From: Candidatus Aquiluna sp. UB-MaderosW2red
Lineage (GTDB): Bacteria; Actinomycetota; Actinomycetes; Actinomycetales; Microbacteriaceae
DNA length: 64,000 nucleotides
Assembly (NCBI RefSeq): GCF_900100865.1
Contig: NZ_LT627734.1
Location: forward strand, 620,001-684,000
Direction of reading: 5' to 3'
Position numbers and translations under genes: made by a program
Shown: one piece after another, positions 43,351 to 51,881 of the stretch
Layout of the letters: each line of letters begins with the position of its first letter
Numbering within the stretch: position 1 is the stretch's first letter
Notes under the pieces: model-generated
What the model saw: the letters and a program-made list of their open reading frames with translations, nothing else
Database searches by the model: none
Told to the model about the DNA's origin: nothing

Positions 43351-43387
43351 TTGATTGAATCCGGCAGATAGTTAGGTTAGCCTAACC
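43351..43387 (+). promoter_or_regulatory. Promoter of efeU-like gene with DtxR/IdeR-like iron box
   Basis: -35 TTGATT (43351-43356), 16-base spacer, -10 TAGGTT (43373-43378). Over the -10 lies GGTTAG-C-CTAACC (43375-43387), a perfect 6+6 inverted repeat that matches the core of the DtxR/IdeR consensus. Iron-loaded repressor bound here would cover the -10. Consensus from established knowledge; the regulator gene is not in the window. Confidence 0.8.
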
Positions 43388-43414
43388 ATCTAAGAAACAA
43401 TCAAGGACGACTAA

Positions 43415-44269
43415 TTGATTTCAAACTTTTTGATAGGCCTGAGAGAGGGTCTAGAAGCGGTGCTCATTATTAGCATCCTGGTGGCTTATTTGGTGAAAAC
43501 GAGACGCACCGACAAGCTTATTTACGTTTGGCTGGGTTCAGGACTGGCGGTCCTTCTTTCGCTATCTTTTGGATGGTTACTCACTTTTACTCAGTTCGGG
43601 CTCCTTGCAACCAGCCGAGACCAGGAGATTTTTGCTGGTGCGATGGCATTCACGGCTGTCGCCCTGGTCACCTGGATGATCATTTGGATGCGAAATATCG
43701 GCTCCAGAATTTCCCAGGAATTGCAAGGGAAATTAGAGGAGGCGATTACTGGCGGAGTAGTCGCCATAGGTGCCATGGCATTTGTTGCAGTTGCCCGTGA
43801 AGGCTTAGAAACAGCACTCTTCTTCTTCAGCGCGGTCCAGGCAGCCGGCTCAACCGCGACTCCTGTTGGAAGTTTTGTTTTTGGCATTCTGACAGCTGTT
43901 TTGCTGGGTTACTTGCTTTACCGTCGTGCGGTAAAGATTAATCTCAAGAAATTCTTCAACCTCACTGGAAGCTTCCTGATATTTGTCGCCGCCGGGGTTC
44001 TTTTATACGGAGTGCATGAATGGCAGGAGAGTGGACTCCTTCCTGGTGAGGGGTTCTTGGCGTTTAATCTCTCCTCCCTAATTCCGGATGACTCTTTGAT
44101 TGCCTCATTGGCAAAAGGAATATTTAATTTCCAGCCTGAGACGAGCTGGTTGGCAGCCTGTAGTTGGCTGCTTTACGTTGGAATAACGCTCAGCTTGTTT
44201 CTATTTCGGAAACCAAAATCACAAGCCCACGCCCTGAGCTCCGGCGAAACTAGAGTCGCTGCCCGATAG
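43415..44269 (+). CDS. efeU: FTR1/EfeU family iron permease
   Basis: A 284-residue seven-helix iron permease. The two iron-coordinating R-E-G-L-E motifs are at residues 10-14 (GLREGLEAVLI) and 128-132 (AREGLETALF). TTG start. EfeO and EfeB partners are not adjacent, so it may work alone or with partners elsewhere. An iron box sits on its promoter. It is convergent with the FbpABC-type operon. Confidence 0.93.
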   Translation: MISNFLIGLREGLEAVLIISILVAYLVKTRRTDKLIYVWLGSGLAVLLSLSFGWLLTFTQFGLLATSRDQEIFAGAMAFTAVALVTWMIIWMRNIGSRISQELQGKLEEAITGGVVAIGAMAFVAVAREGLETALFFFSAVQAAGSTATPVGSFVFGILTAVLLGYLLYRRAVKINLKKFFNLTGSFLIFVAAGVLLYGVHEWQESGLLPGEGFLAFNLSSLIPDDSLIASLAKGIFNFQPETSWLAACSWLLYVGITLSLFLFRKPKSQAHALSSGETRVAAR

Positions 44270-44279
44270 ATGCTTGATT

Positions 44280-44299
44280 GGAAGCCCCGTTCAGCTTCC
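44280..44299. terminator. Terminator hairpin between efeU and the iron ABC operon
   Basis: GGAAGC and GCTTCC pair across an 8-base loop, 10 bases after the efeU stop and close to the end of the convergent ATPase gene. The following bases are CCAGGTTTTAG. It could serve both directions. Confidence 0.55.
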
Positions 44300-44306
44300 C
44301 CAGGTT

Positions 44307-45332
44307 TTAGTTCGCGTAAAAGTTGACAGATCCACGAACCCAGACCTTGACCCTCATGCCAACCTCTGGCGCAAATGGACCATTGGATCGGGCTCGAATA
44401 ACTAGATCGCCAATCTTGACTTCAAGAACTGCATCGTGACCAAAGAACACCTGGGCGATAACCTCACCTTCGCCTCCCGGATTCGGGAGTAGATAGAAGT
44501 TTTCATACCTGATTGCGGTTAGGCCTTGATCTCCATCCGACACCTTGCCCATTGGGTTTAGTAGACCAAGCGCTGTCGAGATTTTACCCTTGACTACTTG
44601 ACCCTCAACCAGAACCGAGTCGCCTAAAAAAGTTGCAATGCCAATGTCAACCGGGGAGTTATAAATTTCGGTCGGGGTGCCAATTTGAACAATCTCTCCA
44701 TTGCGCAGAACTGCCACCCTGTCTGCCAAAGAAAGGGCCTCTTCTTGGTCGTGTGTCACTAGAACTGCTGTAGCACCCTCTGCTAAAAGGATTGCCCTAA
44801 TGTCAAGCCTGAGCCTTGCTCGAAGCTCGGCATCGAGTGCGCTAAAGGGTTCATCCATCAAAACAAGCGCAGGCCTAGGAGCCAGCGCTCGGGCAAGCGC
44901 TACTCTTTGCGCCTGACCTCCAGAGAGGCTCTCTGGCCTAGCATCCGCAAAATCCGTCAACTCCACAAGTTCAAGAAGGTGCTTCAGCCTGGCCGCTTTT
45001 TCTTCGGTTGGCCACTTTGATATACCAAATCCAATGTTTTGCGCAACGTTTAGGTGGGGAAATAATGCCGCATCCTGGGGCACTATCCCAATGTTTCTTT
45101 TATCTGGAGCAAGGACCTTCTTTGAATTGGAGATTTCCACGCCGTTTAGCTCTACTGATCCAGAAGTGGGTCTTTCAAATCCGGCGATGAGTCTCAAAAG
45201 AGTTGACTTGCCTGCACCAGAAGCGCCTAAAACTGCCACAAGCTCTTGGTTTTTTAGCTCTAGGTCAATACTTTTGAGAACATGAGTGTCGCCAAATGAT
45301 TTACTTAGGCCGCTTAGCTTCAACAGCGTCAT
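44307..45332 (-). CDS. fbpC: Iron(III) ABC transporter ATPase (FbpC type)
   Basis: A 341-residue ABC ATPase: Walker A GASGAGKST, signature LSGGQAQRVALARAL, Walker B ALVLMDEP, H-loop VLVTHDQEEAL, then a C-terminal TOBE-like domain. Start overlaps the permease gene stop by 4 bases. It powers the FbpB-like permease. Confidence 0.92.
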   Translation of the reverse strand: MTLLKLSGLSKSFGDTHVLKSIDLELKNQELVAVLGASGAGKSTLLRLIAGFERPTSGSVELNGVEISNSKKVLAPDKRNIGIVPQDAALFPHLNVAQNIGFGISKWPTEEKAARLKHLLELVELTDFADARPESLSGGQAQRVALARALAPRPALVLMDEPFSALDAELRARLRLDIRAILLAEGATAVLVTHDQEEALSLADRVAVLRNGEIVQIGTPTEIYNSPVDIGIATFLGDSVLVEGQVVKGKISTALGLLNPMGKVSDGDQGLTAIRYENFYLLPNPGGEGEVIAQVFFGHDAVLEVKIGDLVIRARSNGPFAPEVGMRVKVWVRGSVNFYAN

Positions 45333-46846
45333 TTTGCTCGAACCTCCGAAATTGCCTTGCGAGCCTGGGCATTTAGCGCCAGCGCGGGCAACCCGGCAAG
45401 CATAATCAAAAGCATCGCATAGGGAGCCGCTTGGCTATAAGAAAGGTTCTCAGTCGCACTCCACAACCTGGTGGCCAAGGTGTCAACCTCGGTTGGGCGG
45501 AGCAAAAGTGTCGCTGGGAGTTCTTTTAGCACTGTGAGACTAACCAAGGCCATGCCCGCAATAATTCCAGGCATAGCAATCGGGAGCACTATCTTGAAAA
45601 GCGTTCTATTTGCCGGGGTGCCAAGTGATTGCGAGAGGTCCTCGAGACTTCTTGGCACCCTTGCGATAGGGGAGGAGATTGCCGCCAGAGCGTTTGGTAA
45701 AAATAGAATCAAATACCCGATTAACAGTAACCAAGTCGTTTGATAAATCCATGGTGTGATATTTGCTCCGAAAAATACCAAAGCCAGACCCACCACGATT
45801 GCCGGCAACGCATGGGTTGCCCAGGCCAGTGTTTCGATAAAAGCACCGAGCTTGGTGCGATACCTAACCGCCCAGAGTGCAATCGCGGTGGCAAAGATTC
45901 CGATGACCACACCCGCCAAACCAGCCAGGCTAAAAGAGCCCCACAGGGCCTCCAGTAATTGACCTATGTCAATGCTTGTACCGCCCTGGATGCTCCAAAT
46001 TGTGAGGCTCACAATTGGCAACCCGACCCCCAGGGCCGCAACCAAGACCAGAATCGGAAGTGCGATCCAAGACCAATTTCCAAGCTCAACCCGCACTCTT
46101 TTTCCCAGGGCGCGTGAGCTTGAAAGATTCACCCCGCGGTAGCGCCGTTCCAGCCAAATCACCAGCAGTGTAATTAGCAGCAGGATTATTGCTAAGGCTG
46201 CCGCTGCCGTTCTATCAAAGGATCCGCGATAGGCATTGAAGATGGCTCTTGTGAAGGTGTCGTATCTAAGAATCGCAATCGCACCGAACTCGCTCAGGGT
46301 GTAAAGGGCAACTAACAACACCGAGGCCGTGGCGGCCGGAGCCACTTGCGGCCAAGTGACCTTTCTAAGTACCGAGAATCTGCCAAAGCCAAGGCTTCGA
46401 GCTACCTCTTCGCCTGCGGTGTCCACCCTCATAAGCGATGCGGTGACGGCTAAAAACACGTAGGGGCTGGTGGCCAAAGTTAAGACCAGCCAGGAGGCGA
46501 AGAACCCCGAAAAGGCTGGAAACACCGACACGTATCCAAGCGCCATGACGTAGGAGGGAATTGCTAGTGGCAGCGCGGCCAAAACCGCAAACATTGATGC
46601 AAACCTGATATTTGATCTAGTTGTTAGCCAGGCTTGTGAAAAACCGACCACAAAAGCCGAGATTGAGACGCTGAGCACTAGAAGTCCAGTGTTAGCCAAG
46701 AGTTCTAATGTGCGGAACCGAAAAACTTCATCGAGGGCCTGATCCAGGCCCTCGATGAATCGGATTGCAAGATAACCAATTGGCAGGCTTGCGAATAAGG
46801 TTGCGCCAAGGCTAAGTACTACAACTAGAAATGGCGGCCTTCGCAT
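45329..46846 (-). CDS. fbpB: Iron(III) ABC transporter permease (FbpB type)
   Basis: A 505-residue permease with about twelve membrane helices in two fused halves. Each half has an EAA-like loop (EEVARSLGFGRFSVLRKVTWP and a second LEDLSQSLGTPANRTLFKIVLP, each shown with its key G). This duplicated layout is typical of FbpB/SfuB iron permeases. It lies 10 bases after the binding-protein gene. Confidence 0.93.
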   Translation of the reverse strand: MRRPPFLVVVLSLGATLFASLPIGYLAIRFIEGLDQALDEVFRFRTLELLANTGLLVLSVSISAFVVGFSQAWLTTRSNIRFASMFAVLAALPLAIPSYVMALGYVSVFPAFSGFFASWLVLTLATSPYVFLAVTASLMRVDTAGEEVARSLGFGRFSVLRKVTWPQVAPAATASVLLVALYTLSEFGAIAILRYDTFTRAIFNAYRGSFDRTAAAALAIILLLITLLVIWLERRYRGVNLSSSRALGKRVRVELGNWSWIALPILVLVAALGVGLPIVSLTIWSIQGGTSIDIGQLLEALWGSFSLAGLAGVVIGIFATAIALWAVRYRTKLGAFIETLAWATHALPAIVVGLALVFFGANITPWIYQTTWLLLIGYLILFLPNALAAISSPIARVPRSLEDLSQSLGTPANRTLFKIVLPIAMPGIIAGMALVSLTVLKELPATLLLRPTEVDTLATRLWSATENLSYSQAAPYAMLLIMLAGLPALALNAQARKAISEVRAK

Positions 46847-46856
46847 TTATAGAACT

Positions 46857-47873
46857 CTAGATGAGTCCCGCCTCACGAATCAGATCAAGCGTCTCGGAGA
46901 GGCTATCTAGATCGCTCAGATCGATATTTGGAGCAGGGACTTCCTCGAGTGCAGGAAGGCTGATGGTCTGTGGGACACCGGCGATTAGGGGGTACTCGCT
47001 TGTTTGGCTGGCAAAGTACTCCTGCGCGCTTTGGCTCAAAAGGTATTCAACAAAAAGCTTGGCGGCGGCTGAGTCGTGGACCATGCCCACGCCGGCGACA
47101 TTTATCAGGTTGCCGACATCCTGGTCCTTGAACTGGGTGATTCTAGACTTCAGGTTCTCCATGCCAACTTCTTTACCCTTGGCATACCAGTAGTAGTGAT
47201 TGATTAGCCCAGCATCTACGGTGCCGGCTTCCACGGCTTCAAGAATGGCGGAGTTTTTTTCGAATAGCACCGCGTTGGTCTTCATTGCCTTGAGCCACTC
47301 GAGGGTTTTATCCTCACCCTCCAGCACGCGCATTGCGGTCACAAAGGACTGGAACGATGCGTTGGTTGGTGCAATCGCGATTCTTCCCTTCCATTGAGGT
47401 TCCGCAAGATCAAATACGGATTTTGGCAGGTCAGTGACTTTCTCAGGGTTGTAATTCAAGACCCTGATCCGGCCTGAGATGCCCACCCATTTACCGTCTC
47501 GGGCAGAATAAGCGCTTGGCACTAGGTCCAAAAGCTCTTGCGGGATTGTCTTTAGAAGCCCGGCCTTGGATAGCGAGCCCAGGGCTCCGGCATCCTGGGA
47601 GAAGAAAATATCAGCCGGGGAGTTTTCACCCTCTTCTAGAATTTGTGCGGCAAGCTCGGCTCCACCGGCGTAGCGAACTTCAACGGCGATTCCAGTTTCT
47701 GCAGTGAAGTCATCAATTACTTGCTGAACCAAATCTTCGTTTCTACCCGAGTAAATGGTGAGCGTGGCATCTTGAAGGTCTTGATCCGCTGGTGAACAGC
47801 CGGATAGCGAAATCCCTAAAAGGGCAATAACGGAAAAGGCTAGGGTCTTTTTGAGTCTGAGTTTTTTAAACAA
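46857..47873 (-). CDS. fbpA: Iron(III) ABC transporter substrate-binding lipoprotein (FbpA type)
   Basis: A 338-residue lipoprotein: signal with lipobox L-S-G-C, then a class II periplasmic-binding fold. L-T-I-Y-S-G-R-N-E-D-L and, late, G-L-I-N-H-Y-Y-W-Y (iron-binding tandem tyrosines) match ferric-binding FbpA/IdiA proteins. TTG start without an obvious ribosome binding site. First gene of the iron operon and preceded by a strong promoter under an iron box. Confidence 0.93.
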   Translation of the reverse strand: MFKKLRLKKTLAFSVIALLGISLSGCSPADQDLQDATLTIYSGRNEDLVQQVIDDFTAETGIAVEVRYAGGAELAAQILEEGENSPADIFFSQDAGALGSLSKAGLLKTIPQELLDLVPSAYSARDGKWVGISGRIRVLNYNPEKVTDLPKSVFDLAEPQWKGRIAIAPTNASFQSFVTAMRVLEGEDKTLEWLKAMKTNAVLFEKNSAILEAVEAGTVDAGLINHYYWYAKGKEVGMENLKSRITQFKDQDVGNLINVAGVGMVHDSAAAKLFVEYLLSQSAQEYFASQTSEYPLIAGVPQTISLPALEEVPAPNIDLSDLDSLSETLDLIREAGLI

Positions 47874-47904
47874 GGAGGGTCATCTACTTTCTGTATTCCC
47901 CAAT

Positions 47905-47933
47905 AGGTTAGGGTTACCTAACCTTCTTGTCAA
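47905..47933 (-). promoter_or_regulatory. Promoter of fbpABC with DtxR/IdeR-like iron box
   Basis: On the minus strand: -35 TTGACA (47928-47933), exactly 17 bases, -10 TAACCT (47905-47910). Inside lies GGTTAGG-GTTA-CCTAACC (47906-47923, plus-strand reading), 7-base perfect arms, covering spacer and -10. This is close to the 19-bp DtxR/IdeR consensus and should give iron repression. Confidence 0.85.
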
Positions 47934-47981
47934 TTTAAACTTATATCGAGGCTCATCGCCCCGGTTTCTATTAGCTATTAG

Positions 47982-48260
47982 CTACTTTTTGCGCGCTGAA
48001 ATAATCAAGGTGATGGCACCCACCAGTAGGACCGCCGTGGGAGCAACATAATCAAGCCCCGAATACCAGTCGGTCCAGCTGTTGGCTATGACAAAGACGA
48101 GCCCCAGACCGCCCATTGCGATCAAGGCCCAAGAGATGGCCCTGCTGGATCGCGGATCGGTTTTTTGTAAGTCGTCTCGGGTAGTAGCGGTTAGAGCGCC
48201 ACAGCTTTGGCAACTAATATCAAACTCAGAGATTGTCGCCGCACATTTTTTGCATTTCAT
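47982..48260 (-). CDS. Small membrane protein with N-terminal zinc ribbon
   Basis: A 92-residue protein: zinc ribbon M-K-C-K-K-C ... C-Q-S-C in the first 20 residues, then two membrane helices (AISWALIAMGGLGLVFVIA; VAPTAVLLVGAITLIISA) and a basic end. Function unknown. Confidence 0.75.
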   Translation of the reverse strand: MKCKKCAATISEFDISCQSCGALTATTRDDLQKTDPRSSRAISWALIAMGGLGLVFVIANSWTDWYSGLDYVAPTAVLLVGAITLIISARKK

Positions 48261-48316
48261 GCCATCAGCCTAGGGCTCGATTTTGATAGCGGTTCGATTT
48301 GAGCTCTGGTACCCAG

Positions 48317-48679
48317 CTAGATTTTGCACTCTGGTGTGCCACCCGGGAGCTTGTCGCGATTCGCAGCAATCTTTTTGTAAGTAAGATTCGCCAAGCTCGA
48401 GATGATCGGCAAATTAAGGATTCTGCCGGCAATCAGCCATGGGGTTTTTGACTCAATTAAGACCTGGGCAACGGCCTCGCTTCCTTGAAACTTGCCCCTT
48501 TCACTCACAAATCTTAAAGCCTCCGAGCATTCTTTTTCAGAGAGTCCGTATAAGGCCGGTTCCAGCCGCTGATAGGGCTGAGTGTGGATTCTTTTCGAGC
48601 CAATCATTCGCCTAAGCACTCTCACGCTGGAACTGCAAAAAGCACAGTCCCCGTCGAAAATAAGAATTGGCATATCCAT
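48317..48679 (-). CDS. DCC family thiol-disulfide oxidoreductase-like protein (DUF393)
   Basis: A roughly 120-residue protein with the family motif I-F-D-G-D-C-A-F-C near the N-terminus (D-G-x-C-x-x-C) and L-R-R-M-I-G following. The start is placed at the ATG 2 residues before MPILIFDGDC; up to 13 extra residues are possible upstream. Redox role inferred from family. It diverges from the ktrB gene. Confidence 0.85.
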   Translation of the reverse strand: MDMPILIFDGDCAFCSSSVRVLRRMIGSKRIHTQPYQRLEPALYGLSEKECSEALRFVSERGKFQGSEAVAQVLIESKTPWLIAGRILNLPIISSLANLTYKKIAANRDKLPGGTPECKI

Positions 48680-48882
48680 ATGCATTACAAGCAGTTTTCG
48701 AGCTCCTGAATTCCTCACACTTAAGTCGAGGCCTCGATCTCCTTATTGCAATGAATACAATGCTAGGCCGAACAATTCGATCAAAATTTCCGATTGGCGG
48801 GGTCGCTAAAGCTAGCAACTCGGAGTATCTTTGTGGAGTCTTATTTAGAGGAAAAGGGCAAGGCTTTGTTTTGATTTCTACG

Positions 48883-50256
48883 ATGCAAAAAAAGCCCATG
48901 CATCCGTCAAGGCTGGTGGCTATCGCCTTCGGGGCCGTGGCCGCCTTGGGCACCATATTGTTGTCGACGCCGATGGCTACCAAATCTGGAGAATCCACTC
49001 CGATAACTGACGCTTTGTTCACGGCAGTTTCGGCGGTAACCGTGACTGGTCTTTCGGTTGTAGACACTCAACTGCACTGGAACATGTTTGGTCACGTGGT
49101 GATTGCACTTCTGATTCAAGTTGGTGGTTTTGGAATTGTGGGCTTCGCCACTCTGATTGGTTATCTGCTGGACGGTCGAATCTCTTTGCAGAATCGACTG
49201 AGTAGCTCCTCCGAATCTGCAACGGCAATTGCACCGAATGTGAAGACTCTTCTTCTAAACATTTTGAAGATGATGTTGTTCTTTCAAACGCTCGGCTTTA
49301 TTTTTCTGTTTTTTAGATTCTTAACTAAATACGGCTATAGCGTGTCGGAGGCATTTGGTCACGGCCTATTTCACGGAATCTCCGCCTTTAATAACGCTGG
49401 CTTCTCGCTCTACTCGGATAGCTTGATCGGATTCGCGGACGATGGCTGGATACTGGTTCCGATTTTCATGGCCACGATGCTCGGGTCCCTTGGTTTTCCG
49501 GTCCTGGCCGAAATTCGTGATCGGCTAAAATTGGTCATTTATCGCCTGCGCAAGAAGGTGGCGCCCTACACGATGCCGCCGCAGTGGTCCCTCAACTCGC
49601 GCATTATTCTTTGGTCCACACTGGTGTTGGTGGTGCTCGGCACTTTATACGTGGCACTTTTGGAGTGGAATAATGCCGCCACCCTTGGGCAAATGGATCC
49701 GCTTAGTAAATTCATAAACTCTGTCTTTGCGGCTGTGATGCCGAGAACCGCTGGGTTCAACTCGGTTGACATTGCGGCTTTGAATCCAGCTACTTGGCTG
49801 GGAATGGACATGTTGATGTTCATTGGTGGAGGCTCGGCATCTACCGCTGGTGGTATCAAAATCGGAACTGCCGTGATCCTGATTTTCATCATCTACACCG
49901 AAATTCGTGGTGAAACCGCTGTGAATGTTGGTAATAGAAGATTGCCTCGTTCGATTCAGCGCCAGGCTTTGGCGATTATCAGCCTCACCTCGCTCGCAAT
50001 TTTGAGCGCAACCATTGTTCTTCGACTCACAACCGAATTCAGTTTGGATAAAATCTTATTTGAGGTTATCTCAGCGGTTTGTACTGTGGGACTCTCAACC
50101 GGCATCACTGCAGATCTGCACGAACCAGGCAAGGTCATGCTCTCGGTGCTGATGTTTATCGGAAGACTGGGGCCGATATCCATCGCTACCGCCTTGGCCC
50201 TGAGAAAAACTAAGCGTCACTTCGAGTATCCAAGAGAAAGACCACTAATTGGTTAG
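48883..50256 (+). CDS. ktrB: Potassium uptake channel subunit KtrB/TrkH
   Basis: About 457 residues from the ATG at 48883 (TTG 48871 is an alternative; the long frame from 48667 overlaps the divergent gene and adds hydrophilic sequence). Four pore-loop repeats are visible: A-V-T-V-T-G-L-S, F-N-N-A-G-F-S, R-T-A-G-F-N-S and C-T-V-G-L-S-T-G, each with the selectivity glycine. It carries K+ with KtrA encoded 28 bases downstream. Confidence 0.9.
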   Translation: MQKKPMHPSRLVAIAFGAVAALGTILLSTPMATKSGESTPITDALFTAVSAVTVTGLSVVDTQLHWNMFGHVVIALLIQVGGFGIVGFATLIGYLLDGRISLQNRLSSSSESATAIAPNVKTLLLNILKMMLFFQTLGFIFLFFRFLTKYGYSVSEAFGHGLFHGISAFNNAGFSLYSDSLIGFADDGWILVPIFMATMLGSLGFPVLAEIRDRLKLVIYRLRKKVAPYTMPPQWSLNSRIILWSTLVLVVLGTLYVALLEWNNAATLGQMDPLSKFINSVFAAVMPRTAGFNSVDIAALNPATWLGMDMLMFIGGGSASTAGGIKIGTAVILIFIIYTEIRGETAVNVGNRRLPRSIQRQALAIISLTSLAILSATIVLRLTTEFSLDKILFEVISAVCTVGLSTGITADLHEPGKVMLSVLMFIGRLGPISIATALALRKTKRHFEYPRERPLIG

Positions 50257-50284
50257 TTCTAACCAAGTTCAGGAATAGGAAATC

Positions 50285-50974
50285 ATGGCTAAGAAAGAAG
50301 CACCAGGGCGTAAGAGGGCATTTCACGCATCAAACGTGGTGGTGATAGGGCTGGGTAGATTCGGAACCTCGCTAGCTTTAGAACTTGTGAAAAATGGACA
50401 CCAAGTATTCGGTATCGACACCGATGATCGGATAGTTCAATCACTGGCTTCAAGTCTCACCCACGTGGTGACGGCTGATACTACTGACGAGGAAGCAGTT
50501 CGCGAGCTCGGTCTAGCGGATATGGATAGCGCGGTGGTCGCTATTGGAGCAGACATCGAAGCCTCAATTCTTACCACCTCACTGCTTCTACAACTCGGTG
50601 TCAAGCAGGTTTGGGCGAAAGCCAACTCGAAATCTCACGGCAGAATTCTGGAACAAATCGGTGCTCACCACGTGGTGTTCCCGGAATATGAAATGGGTCG
50701 TCGGGTTGCGCACCAAGTGTCTGGAGAATCGCTAGATTACGTTCCAATTGATGAGGACTTTGTAATGCTCAAAGGCATGGTGCCAGAAAGTTTCGATGGC
50801 AAAAATCTGGCTGAGCTAAAGATTCGCTCGAGATTTGGTGTCACAGTTGTAGCGGTCAACCAAGGAGACGGAAAGTATACGCCGGCCTTCCCTGAAACCG
50901 TTTTATCAAAGGGGCAAACCTTTGTGGTTGCCGGCCAGGTTGAACCGCTAAATAAGTTCTGCCAGCTGGATTAG
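50285..50974 (+). CDS. ktrA: Potassium uptake regulatory subunit KtrA/TrkA
   Basis: A 229-residue RCK protein: nucleotide-binding G-L-G-R-F-G-T-S-L-A with the acidic end of strand 2 (V-F-G-I-D-T-D), and a C-terminal RCK_C domain. It gates KtrB according to bound nucleotide. GGAA upstream of the ATG serves as ribosome binding site. Operon with ktrB. Confidence 0.93.
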   Translation: MAKKEAPGRKRAFHASNVVVIGLGRFGTSLALELVKNGHQVFGIDTDDRIVQSLASSLTHVVTADTTDEEAVRELGLADMDSAVVAIGADIEASILTTSLLLQLGVKQVWAKANSKSHGRILEQIGAHHVVFPEYEMGRRVAHQVSGESLDYVPIDEDFVMLKGMVPESFDGKNLAELKIRSRFGVTVVAVNQGDGKYTPAFPETVLSKGQTFVVAGQVEPLNKFCQLD

Positions 50975-50984
50975 GCTTTTCTTA

Positions 50985-51353
50985 ATGAATATAAGAGCAA
51001 TCCTTATTGGCCTATTTGGTATCGCGGGCATCGTTTTGAGCCAGTACTTTTATCAACCCGATCTGGCACTGATGCTTATCAGTGCAGCGATTCTTGGCGG
51101 ACTTTGGGGTCTGGTTGTTTGGAGTGGCACCAGGGTTGGCAAAGGGGCTTCCGCGCTTTTCAAGCTTGCCCTGGTTGCGTTGGTGGCTAGCTTTATGTTT
51201 AGCCAGGCGCTAGATGTTGCCTATTCGCTCAGCTCAGCTCCCGCGGGCGCACGTTTTGAAATGGCTCCCGAGGTTATTATTTACGCCGCAGGTCTTTGGG
51301 GCCTTGCGATGCTGATGAGGCTATTTGCGCTTGGGCCGCAAAAAAAGAAATAG
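50985..51353 (+). CDS. Small membrane protein
   Basis: A 122-residue protein with four predicted membrane helices and a basic tail (GPQKKK), 10 bases after ktrA and probably in its operon. Its 3' end overlaps the convergent CopC-like gene by 33 bases. Not assigned to a family. Confidence 0.7.
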   Translation: MNIRAILIGLFGIAGIVLSQYFYQPDLALMLISAAILGGLWGLVVWSGTRVGKGASALFKLALVALVASFMFSQALDVAYSLSSAPAGARFEMAPEVIIYAAGLWGLAMLMRLFALGPQKKK

Positions 51354-51860
51354 CCCAACTGCCACTGCACTAATTGATATCCAAAGGAGCCAGTAATTAG
51401 ACGCCTCTGGGGCCTTGTCTGTTAGCTCCAGCTGGGTTACGGCATTGGGGCAATCTAAAAATTGGTAGCCGGCCTCTGCCACATAATCGCTTTGGTTCTC
51501 GATGAGAAAGCTTTGGCTCCCGGAAATCGGGTGACCATCTCCTGAAACAACTCGCCAGGCAATGTTGTATTCACCGGGCTGGTCAAGATCCAACCTCGTG
51601 CTCGCCTCCCTACCCTCAACAACCGCGCAGCCGTTATTTACTAGAATGCCAGTGTCTACTTGGGTGATAATAATTTCATTGCCTCCACCCGAGCCCAGGC
51701 TAATTAGCTCATCGCTAAATGCGAGAGAGATTTCCACTAGCCCAGCCTGAACCACCTCGCCATCGGCTGGCGAAAAATCGACCAGCTCCTCGTGCGCACT
51801 CGCGCTGGGTGTGATCAGCAGCAAAGCTGCCGTGGTTGCGAAAAGGCGCATAAACTTCAT
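51321..51860 (-). CDS. CopC domain protein
   Basis: A 179-residue exported protein: signal peptide ending S-A-S-A, mature end HEELVDFSPADGEVV with the amino-terminal histidine that CopC proteins use to bind Cu(II). V-S-G-D-G-H-P-I-S-G is the second CopC motif. Two cysteines lie in the extracellular part and a single C-terminal membrane helix (LLWISISAVAVGLFLFL) anchors it. TAAGCT ends 7 bases before ATG 51860, supporting that start. Confidence 0.88.
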   Translation of the reverse strand: MKFMRLFATTAALLLITPSASAHEELVDFSPADGEVVQAGLVEISLAFSDELISLGSGGGNEIIITQVDTGILVNNGCAVVEGREASTRLDLDQPGEYNIAWRVVSGDGHPISGSQSFLIENQSDYVAEAGYQFLDCPNAVTQLELTDKAPEASNYWLLWISISAVAVGLFLFLRPKRK

Positions 51861-51881
51861 ACCTAGAAGCTTAGGCAGGTA

